The position numbers and the translations under genes are program-made. The notes beneath the pieces were generated by a model that was given only the letters and a program-made list of their open reading frames with translations, was not told the DNA's origin and did not search any database. From Gallionellaceae bacterium (lineage in GTDB: Bacteria; Pseudomonadota; Gammaproteobacteria; Burkholderiales; Gallionellaceae): 12,263 nt of DNA. Positions within the stretch are counted from its first letter, which is position 1. Every line of letters starts with the position of its first letter. Below, piece by piece: positions 7,263 to 12,263 of this stretch. The stretch is taken from positions 1 to 12,263 of the forward strand of contig JAUSKS010000091.1 of assembly GCA_030646595.1 (NCBI GenBank). The letters run 5' to 3'.

Positions 7263-8516
7263 ATGATTATCGCCAGGCTGTTTTCCTTTTTCCGCTTGTT
7301 GTCGCGCTGGAGTGTTATTACCTTAGGCGTAGCTATTCCCTTATCTACAGCGCTGGATAATATACTGCTGGGTCTTTTATTGATGCTGGTGTTAGTCAGT
7401 AATAGCCGCGATGTGTGGCTTACCCTTAAACATAATTCGGTGGCGCGCGCTTGCATCCTGCTATTTGCTGCCTTGCTGGTTGGTACAGCCTATGGTCATG
7501 CTTCGCTCAAGGAAGCGGTAGGTACACTGAGTAAATATGCTGACCTGGCCTTGGTACCCTTGCTCATGGTTGCCATGCGTACCACTGAAACACGGCAGCG
7601 CATCATGCTGGGATTTCTGACTACCATGTTGATTACTGCGGTGCTGTCATGGCTGGTGGGTTTGCATATTCTGCCGGTGACTCAGTGGATGTGGCGAGGA
7701 TGTTCTCCGGAAAATCCGGCCATATTTCGTAGCTCAATTACGCAAAGTATTTTGATGGCCTATGCGGCTTATATACTGGCTTTGCAAGCACGTGATGCGC
7801 TTCTTCCAAGGACTAGATGGCTGTTGGCTGGTCTGGCCGTAGTGGCAGGTAGCGATGTGTTATTCATGGTGCAGGGCAGAACGGGATATCTAGTCATGTT
7901 GGCACTGCTGATCTATTTTATATGGACTACAGCGGCCCAGCGTTTTAACAGACAGGGACGTAATATTGGCTGGCGGACTGGTGCAGGTATCAGCATACTG
8001 TCCCTTGTTTTGGTTATGAGCACCTATCTAATTTCGCCTCGCTTGCATCAGCAGATGGACAAAATAGTAACTGAATTTCAGGCATGGCAACCTAATACGG
8101 CTAACGAAACATCTACTGGCGAGCGGCTGGAGTTTTATTACAATACACAGGCGATAATCAAGCAGCATCCCATGTTGGGTGTCGGTACCGGCGGTTTTTA
8201 TGCCGCCTATGCGCAGCAGATAGAGGGTAAGGGATTGATACCTACCCGCAATCCCCATAATGAGTATTTATTAATTACAGCGCAGCTAGGCTTGGCGGGC
8301 CTTGCGCTGATGTTTTACCTGTTCTATACCCAGTGGCAACAAGCGGCTAAATTAGCGGGGCCATTCCAACAAAATGCAGCTCGCGGCTTGCTGCTATCGG
8401 TGGCTCTGGCCAGCCTGTTCAACTCGCCCTTGCTCGATCATACCGAAGGATTATTTTTTGCTTTCATGAGCGCATTATGGTTTGTTGATCTCGGTACAGA
8501 CAAAAAATATGCCTAG
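7263..8516 (+). CDS. waaL: O-antigen ligase/polymerase family membrane protein (WaaL/Wzy_C type)
   Basis: A 417-residue polytopic inner-membrane protein with about ten to twelve hydrophobic segments and one large periplasmic loop, roughly residues 258-340. The loop carries STGERLEFY (284-292), HPMLGVGTGGF (302-312) and NPHNEYL (330-336), whose H332 matches the histidine essential in WaaL ligases. R206 in QGRTGY fits the conserved arginine. WaaL joins undecaprenyl-linked O-polysaccharide to the lipid A-core on the periplasmic side. Related Wzy polymerases share the Wzy_C domain, so a polymerase role is possible; position next to waaE favours ligase. The start at 7263 follows the wbpM stop by 11 bases with no strong ribosome binding site. 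The 3' end overlaps the next gene by 8 bases. Confidence 0.8.
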   Translation: MIIARLFSFFRLLSRWSVITLGVAIPLSTALDNILLGLLLMLVLVSNSRDVWLTLKHNSVARACILLFAALLVGTAYGHASLKEAVGTLSKYADLALVPLLMVAMRTTETRQRIMLGFLTTMLITAVLSWLVGLHILPVTQWMWRGCSPENPAIFRSSITQSILMAYAAYILALQARDALLPRTRWLLAGLAVVAGSDVLFMVQGRTGYLVMLALLIYFIWTTAAQRFNRQGRNIGWRTGAGISILSLVLVMSTYLISPRLHQQMDKIVTEFQAWQPNTANETSTGERLEFYYNTQAIIKQHPMLGVGTGGFYAAYAQQIEGKGLIPTRNPHNEYLLITAQLGLAGLALMFYLFYTQWQQAAKLAGPFQQNAARGLLLSVALASLFNSPLLDHTEGLFFAFMSALWFVDLGTDKKYA

Positions 8517-9261
8517 TCTGTCCGTTATCATCATCACCAAAAATGAGGCCGCCAATATTCGTGCTTGCCTGGAATCGGTAACATGGGCAGACGAAATCAT
8601 CGTGGTGGATTCTGCCAGCCAGGATGATACCGTTGCCATTTGCCGTGAATTCACCCCACTGGTTTATAACCATGACTGGCCAGGCTTTGGCGCACAAAAA
8701 AATCGGGCATTAAGCTATGCCAGCAAGGAATGGATATTGTCACTGGATGCAGATGAACGCGTTACCCCGGAGCTGCGACATCATATAGTCAGCGCAATGA
8801 CGGCTGCGCAGCACGATGGCTATTACCTGCCACGACGGTCGCAATTCTGTGGCAAATTTATCCGGCACTGCGGCTGGTATCCCGATTATGTCCTGCGCCT
8901 GTTCAAGCGTGGTAAGGGAGCGTTTTCCAATAATCTGGTGCATGAAAGTGTGGTGCTCGATGGGACCATCGGCAAGTTAAGCGAACCATTGCTGCATTAC
9001 AGCTATCGCACTGAAGCAGATGTGCAGCGCAAGGTGGAACATTATGCAACGGCAGCCGCAGTGCAGATGTTTCAAGCCGGAAAAGTTGCAAGCAGGTTCG
9101 ATGCGCCGCTGCGCGCAGGCTGGGCATTTTTACGCACCTATGGTTTGAGGTTGGGGTTTCTGGATGGGCAAGCCGGATATGCCATCGCCTGTATGAACTT
9201 ACGCACGACTTATCTAAAATATCGCAAACTCGAAGCCTTATCTAAGCCCAAGGTTAGCTGA
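8509..9261 (+). CDS. waaE: Family 2 glycosyltransferase, LPS core WaaE/KdtX type
   Basis: A 250-residue cytoplasmic or peripheral enzyme. It starts MPSLSVIIITKNEAANI, followed by SVTWADEIIVVDSASQDDT, DWPGFGAQKNRAL (56-68), the acidic motif SLDADE (D80, D82), WYPDYVLRLF (123-132) and VHE (144-146). These are the signatures of the WaaE family, which adds glucose in beta-1,4 linkage to heptose I of the LPS inner core in enterobacteria. The sugar in this organism is not known. The ATG at 8509 is chosen because MPSLSVIIIT is the normal family start; the in-frame TTG at 8482 adds nine residues read over the end of waaL. The gene overlaps waaL by 8 bases, so translation is probably coupled. It ends tail to tail with the minus-strand glycosyltransferase, the two stops overlapping by 8 bases. 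Confidence 0.9.
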   Translation: MPSLSVIIITKNEAANIRACLESVTWADEIIVVDSASQDDTVAICREFTPLVYNHDWPGFGAQKNRALSYASKEWILSLDADERVTPELRHHIVSAMTAAQHDGYYLPRRSQFCGKFIRHCGWYPDYVLRLFKRGKGAFSNNLVHESVVLDGTIGKLSEPLLHYSYRTEADVQRKVEHYATAAAVQMFQAGKVASRFDAPLRAGWAFLRTYGLRLGFLDGQAGYAIACMNLRTTYLKYRKLEALSKPKVS

Positions 9262-10093
9262 GCGCGCGTTTTACCTTGCTGCGCAGCATCTGCCAGCGCA
9301 GCTCGTACGTGTCTTGTGGCTCTGCCAGTATCAGTGCAGTTGCTGGCTGGCCGCGCCGCAAATAGTAATAATCAAAAACCGATTGGCGCAATCCCCATTT
9401 GTGCAAGAATTGTTTGCTGCCATCGTTCTTTTTTACCTTGCCGGTCGATTTGCACTGGAAGTGATAGACCAGCGCATCGCCTACACCCAGAAAAATACGG
9501 CAGCCTGCATGCCAGAGTTTCATTGAAAAATCATTGTCGCTGCTCATGCCGGGTGAGAACTCACTGCTGTAACCCCCCACCTTGAACCACCAGCGTTTGC
9601 TGACCAGCGTTGGTGGCCAGGTAGCACCATACCAATCTGCCTTGTGATGTTGCGGTAATTCTGCGAGCAGTTTTTCTTCATCAAAACTGTCCACATCGCT
9701 GCCATAATCACGCACAATTACACAAGGATTGTGCGTATTTCGCGGCTCTATCATGGTGCCAGAGAGCATAAATAGATCGGTGTCCAATTGTTTCAGTTTA
9801 TGGACCAGTGCGCTATCCCAACCTGGGCAGCAATACATATCGTCATTCAGATATAGCAGGTAATCCTGCGTGGCATGCATTGCCGCCTCGTTTACCGCCA
9901 GGCAGATGCCTATATTCTGTGGGGAAGCAGTATGCGTGATGTTTTGCTGGCGTACCCAGTCCAGCGTACCGTCACTGCCATCGTTAACATGCACAATGAT
10001 TTGGTGCGTGTAGGCAGAATTCTGCCGGATACTGGACAGGCACAATTGCAGCAGCGCAAGGTTGTTCCAGCTGGGGATGATGATGGAGAACAT
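9254..10093 (-). CDS. Family 2 glycosyltransferase, antiparallel to its neighbours
   Basis: The product is 279 residues. MFSIIIPSWNNLALL is the GT-A first strand, VNDGSDGT (36-43) follows the nucleotide-binding strand, and YLNDDMYCCPGW (81-92) contains the metal-binding D84 and D85. MSSDNDFSMKLW (183-194) provides the acceptor-side acidic residues, and FQCKSTGKVKKNDG (212-225) is a late motif I believe is shared within its subfamily. The ATG at 10093 (minus strand) is preferred: AGGA lies 5 bases upstream, while the in-frame TTG at 10108 adds only MRRIY. It is the only minus-strand gene here. It converges on waaE and diverges from the family 4 glycosyltransferase, so it needs its own promoter, probably between 10094 and 10198. 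A role in core or O-chain assembly is inferred from its neighbours; the sugar is unknown. Confidence 0.88.
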   Translation of the reverse strand: MFSIIIPSWNNLALLQLCLSSIRQNSAYTHQIIVHVNDGSDGTLDWVRQQNITHTASPQNIGICLAVNEAAMHATQDYLLYLNDDMYCCPGWDSALVHKLKQLDTDLFMLSGTMIEPRNTHNPCVIVRDYGSDVDSFDEEKLLAELPQHHKADWYGATWPPTLVSKRWWFKVGGYSSEFSPGMSSDNDFSMKLWHAGCRIFLGVGDALVYHFQCKSTGKVKKNDGSKQFLHKWGLRQSVFDYYYLRRGQPATALILAEPQDTYELRWQMLRSKVKRALS

Positions 10094-10126
10094 GTATATC
10101 CTGCGCAATAAAAATCGAGTCCGCTT

Positions 10127-10157
10127 GTTATACTATCTGGATAACCAAGTGGGCCAA
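10127..10157 (-). promoter_or_regulatory. Possible promoter for the minus-strand glycosyltransferase
   Basis: On the minus strand, TATAAC (plus positions 10127-10132) is a good -10 match. TTGGCC (10152-10157) is a partial -35 with a 19-base spacer. A plus-strand TATACT overlaps at 10129-10134 and could serve the divergent gene, but I see no matching -35. The 90-base divergent gap must hold start signals for at least one gene; the exact hexamers are a guess. Confidence 0.3.
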
Positions 10158-10198
10158 GGTATGCATTTTATAACGGTGCCGCATTATTCAGGGAAAGA

Positions 10199-11122
10199 AT
10201 GAAAATAATTCACATTGTCAGGCGCTATGGGCCAGTCGGCGGAATGGAACGCTATGTCTGGGAGCTCACGCATGAGCTGGCAAAACTCGGACATCAGATA
10301 CAGGTGCTATGTGAATATTGCGCGGCTGAGAAACCGCAGGGAATAGCGGTACATGAATTGGGAAAAATGGTCTATCGCCCGCGCTGGTTTTATTATTGGC
10401 GTTTCGGTCGCCGTGTGGCACGGTGGTTGCGCACCTATCCGCAACCCGGATGGTTGATCCACAGCCATGAGCGTGTAGGCATACATCAGATCACCACCTT
10501 TCATGGGCCGCCCTTTGCTTCAGTGCGTGAGCGGCCGTGGTGGAAAAAAGTCTCGCTGCGGGTGGCCATGCAGCTCTATATGGAGCGACGCGAGTTACGT
10601 ATACCCCAAAGTATTGTGCCCAATTCTCGGATTATTTCTCACCAGTTAACGCACTACTACCCGGAATATGCACACAAGCTCAGTTCGCCCATTGTGCCGG
10701 GTGTGTTATCTGGTGTGATGAGAATAGCGCACAAAATACCTGCTGACGGGGGCATTATCGGCTTTATTGGCAAAGAATGGCGGCGCAAAGGCTTACCGCT
10801 GGCCGTTGAAATTGTTGCCCAGCTCAGACGTACCCGGCCCCAATTGGAGATATGGGTAGTGGGTCCTGAGGCGCAAGAAATACAACACCTGTTTGCAGAT
10901 TGGCAAGGTGGCTATCGCTTATTAGGCTGGCGTAGCGATAGGGAATATTTGCAGCAGATAGATGTGTTGCTCCACCCGGCCAAGGCCGAGCCTTACGGCA
11001 TGGTCATCAGCGAAGCCATGGCGGCGTGCGTACCGGTGGTGGTGTCGGATAGGTGTGGAGCGACAGATCAAATTGAGGCTGATTCAGGTAGCGATCTTAT
11101 CGCTGACACATTCCATCGCTGA
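10199..11122 (+). CDS. Family 4 glycosyltransferase (WaaG-like), C-terminus lost to a frameshift
   Basis: As read, 307 residues ending early. MKIIHIVRRYGPVGGMERYV is a GT-B N-terminal domain with the glycine-rich acceptor loop. FIGKEWRRKGL (189-199) starts the C-terminal donor domain, and AEPYGMVISE (263-272) holds the E-X7-E motif (E264, E272) that binds the nucleotide sugar. The product probably adds a sugar to the LPS core. After D299-L300 the frame runs into the nonfamily residues IADTFHR and a TGA. Skipping base A11099 gives SLTHSIAEWGAAV and so on to 11240, restoring a family-like helical C-terminus and a 346-residue protein. So either the gene carries a one-base insertion or the sequence has an error. 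The core donor motif is kept, but the final helices that close the GT-B fold would be missing. AGGGA at 10190-10194 supports the ATG at 10199. Confidence 0.82.
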   Translation: MKIIHIVRRYGPVGGMERYVWELTHELAKLGHQIQVLCEYCAAEKPQGIAVHELGKMVYRPRWFYYWRFGRRVARWLRTYPQPGWLIHSHERVGIHQITTFHGPPFASVRERPWWKKVSLRVAMQLYMERRELRIPQSIVPNSRIISHQLTHYYPEYAHKLSSPIVPGVLSGVMRIAHKIPADGGIIGFIGKEWRRKGLPLAVEIVAQLRRTRPQLEIWVVGPEAQEIQHLFADWQGGYRLLGWRSDREYLQQIDVLLHPAKAEPYGMVISEAMAACVPVVVSDRCGATDQIEADSGSDLIADTFHR

Positions 11123-11240
11123 ATGGGGCGCTGCGGTGCAGCAACAATTATCACGCCCCTCTGCGCCGCAGCGTTTTGCACGAGACTGGCAACAGGTGGC
11201 AAAGGAATATGAAACGCTCTATTCTTTACGTCAAACTTGA
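11099..11240 (+). pseudogene. Out-of-frame 3' remainder of the family 4 glycosyltransferase
   Basis: In the frame shifted by one base, codons from 11100 to the TGA at 11238-11240 encode 46 residues (SLTHSIAEWGAAVQQQ at the start, KEYETLYSLRQT at the end). The amphipathic pattern and the 'W..VA.EYE..Y' ending are typical of GT4 C-termini. There is no plausible independent start nearby. It is best read as the displaced end of the gene at 10199, and the stop lies 9 bases before apaH. Confidence 0.72.
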
Positions 11241-11249
11241 TGGAAGATC

Positions 11250-12077
11250 ATGGCACGATATGCGATAGGTGATATCCAGGGCTGTTACGCTGAGTTGCAG
11301 CAGATGCTGGCGCTGATAAATTTTGATCCCGCAATAGACACGCTGTGGCTGGTAGGCGATCTGGTAAACCGCGGCCCGGGTTCTTTGGAAGTGTTGCGCC
11401 TGGTGAAATCATTGGGCCATGCTGCCATTACCGTGCTGGGCAATCATGATTTGCATCTGCTGGCCGTGGCTGAAGGGGTGGCCGAATTGCATCGCAGCGA
11501 TACCTTGCAGACTATACTCGATGCGCCCGATCGGGAGGAGTTGCTGGCATGGTTGCGAGCACAACGTGTGCTATATGTTGAGGAAGAATTTATATTAGTC
11601 CATGCGGGCTTGTCGCCAGACTGGACGGTGACACAAGCGCAACAATTGGCCCACGAAGTGGAAGCGGCATTGCGCGGCAATGACTATCACGTTTTTCTCA
11701 GCCGCATGTATGGTAACCATCCCGACCATTGGTCGAATGAGTTAAGCGGCTATGCGCGTTTGCGCGTGATCACCAATGTTCTGACGCGCATGCGCATCTG
11801 CACCGAGCAGGGGGCCATGGAATTTAAATTTAAAGGTGAGGTACAAGAAGTACCTGCAGGATATATGCCGTGGTTTGAAGTGCCGGGCCGGGCCAGCCTT
11901 GATGCCACTATCATATTCGGACATTGGTCGGCGTTGGGATTAAAAATCACGCCGCAGCTTATTGCTTTGGATACCGGTTGTCTGTGGGGCGGGCCGCTTT
12001 CCGCCATCCGTTTGGAAGATCGAGAGTTGTTCCAGGTGCAGTGCGTGACCAAGCCAGTGGCCAAACCATGGCATTAA
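11250..12077 (+). CDS. apaH: Bis(5'-nucleosyl)-tetraphosphatase, symmetrical (ApaH)
   Basis: A 275-residue metallophosphatase that splits diadenosine tetraphosphate (Ap4A) into two ADP in the cytoplasm, limiting an alarmone-like nucleotide and removing Np4 caps from RNA. The full phosphoesterase motif set is present: GDIQGC (7-12), GDLVNRGPGS (36-45), GNHD (64-67), HAG (118-120) and GHW (224-226), then the late DTGCLWGG (241-248). Length is close to the usual 270-280. GGAAGA at 11242-11247 precedes the ATG at 11250. The 9-base gap from the frameshifted glycosyltransferase suggests co-transcription. It has no direct LPS role and probably marks the boundary between the surface polysaccharide cluster and housekeeping genes. 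No key residue is missing. Confidence 0.97.
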   Translation: MARYAIGDIQGCYAELQQMLALINFDPAIDTLWLVGDLVNRGPGSLEVLRLVKSLGHAAITVLGNHDLHLLAVAEGVAELHRSDTLQTILDAPDREELLAWLRAQRVLYVEEEFILVHAGLSPDWTVTQAQQLAHEVEAALRGNDYHVFLSRMYGNHPDHWSNELSGYARLRVITNVLTRMRICTEQGAMEFKFKGEVQEVPAGYMPWFEVPGRASLDATIIFGHWSALGLKITPQLIALDTGCLWGGPLSAIRLEDRELFQVQCVTKPVAKPWH

Positions 12078-12098
12078 CCACCCCGGCACTACGTGCCA

Positions 12099-12174
12099 CC
12101 CCTCCTGAGTCAGGCGGGGAAAATTCGTGGGTGACTATGGTGACGGATGTTCTCCCCGCCTTTTTAAGGAGGGG
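12099..12174. repeat. Imperfect GC-rich inverted repeat downstream of apaH
   Basis: CCCCTCCT (12099-12106) pairs with AGGAGGGG (12167-12174), and GGCGGGGA (12113-12120) pairs with TCCCCGCC (12153-12160). Unpaired bases separate the two stems on each side. The C/T-left, G/A-right composition of the outer arms recalls the elements at 1590 and 6615, but the sequence is not clearly the same. Confidence 0.6.
12112..12165 (+). terminator. Possible Rho-independent terminator of apaH
   Basis: AGGCGGGGA (12112-12120) and TCCCCGCCT (12153-12161) form a 9-bp GC-rich stem directly followed by T residues (12161-12165). The 32-base loop is longer than usual, so termination strength is uncertain. Confidence 0.4.
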
Positions 12175-12263
12175 AGGGCACCCGCAAGGGGTAGGCCGAG
12201 TTGCCTCGCAGAGGTTCTCGCCCCCTGTGGGGGTAACCAGCTGAAGCTGGACAACTTCGCTCA

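Larger units (their letters stand above)
12078..12263. other. Non-coding tail with several short inverted repeats
   Basis: No credible gene is seen in these 186 bases. They hold GGCAC/GTGCC (12085-12097, 3-base loop), a GC-rich imperfect inverted repeat (12099-12174), CCCCC/GGGGG around TGT (12221-12233) and CCAGCT/AGCTGG (12237-12250). There is no tRNA-like fold and no regularly spaced direct repeat. Confidence 0.6.

Noticed and set aside
11085..11122. Programmed ribosomal frameshift in the family 4 glycosyltransferase
   Set aside because: No slippery heptamer, homopolymer or obvious downstream pseudoknot is visible; a one-base indel or sequencing error is simpler.
11924..12244. 106-codon plus-strand frame over the end of apaH
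   Set aside because: Most of it is another frame of apaH and the rest reads through the inverted repeats; no ribosome binding site or recognisable domain.
12078..12263. tRNA gene or CRISPR array in the tail
   Set aside because: There is no cloverleaf pattern or T-loop consensus, and no direct repeats with regular spacers; only short inverted repeats are present.

Overview
The window is a lipopolysaccharide / O-antigen biosynthesis region of a Gram-negative bacterium. The protein sequences look betaproteobacterial (Nitrosomonadales or Gallionellaceae-like). That placement is an inference from the style of the proteins (WaaE, a WbpV-like reductase, WbpL and WbpM homologues, ApaH) and from the C/G-rich palindromic repeats. 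No taxonomic marker gene is present.

Layout. Positions 1-9261 hold nine plus-strand genes, tightly packed or overlapping and probably one operon. In order they are: the 3' end of a SAM-dependent methyltransferase; three different family 2 glycosyltransferases (299-1507, 1511-2560, 2615-3394); a WbpV-like NAD-dependent sugar-nucleotide reductase/epimerase (3400-4350); a WbpL/WecA-type polyprenyl-phosphate sugar-1-phosphate transferase (4347-5324); a WbpM/FlaA1-type 4,6-dehydratase (5314-7251); a WaaL/Wzy-type membrane ligase or polymerase (7263-8516); and a WaaE-type core glycosyltransferase (8509-9261). A lone minus-strand family 2 glycosyltransferase (9254-10093) follows, converging on waaE with overlapping stop codons. 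A short divergent intergenic region then leads to a family 4 glycosyltransferase (10199-11240) broken by a +1 frameshift near 11099, and to apaH (11250-12077). The last 186 bases are non-coding and rich in inverted repeats, with a terminator-like hairpin.

How the genes work together (inference from families and order). WbpM dehydrates UDP-GlcNAc to the 4-keto-6-deoxy sugar and the WbpV-like enzyme reduces it. WbpL loads the product (QuiNAc- or FucNAc-type sugar-1-phosphate) onto undecaprenyl phosphate. The family 2 transferases add further sugars, and the WaaL-like protein either polymerises the chain or ligates it to the lipid A-core built in part by WaaE and the family 4 enzyme.

I see no new defence, mobile or signalling system. 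The least ordinary structure is a family of C/T- and G/A-rich palindromic elements. One lies in frame inside the dehydratase domain of wbpM (6615-6697). A related half-element, preceded by a separate 19-bp inverted repeat, forms the 5' end of the second glycosyltransferase ORF (1532-1623). A looser GC-rich inverted repeat lies after apaH.
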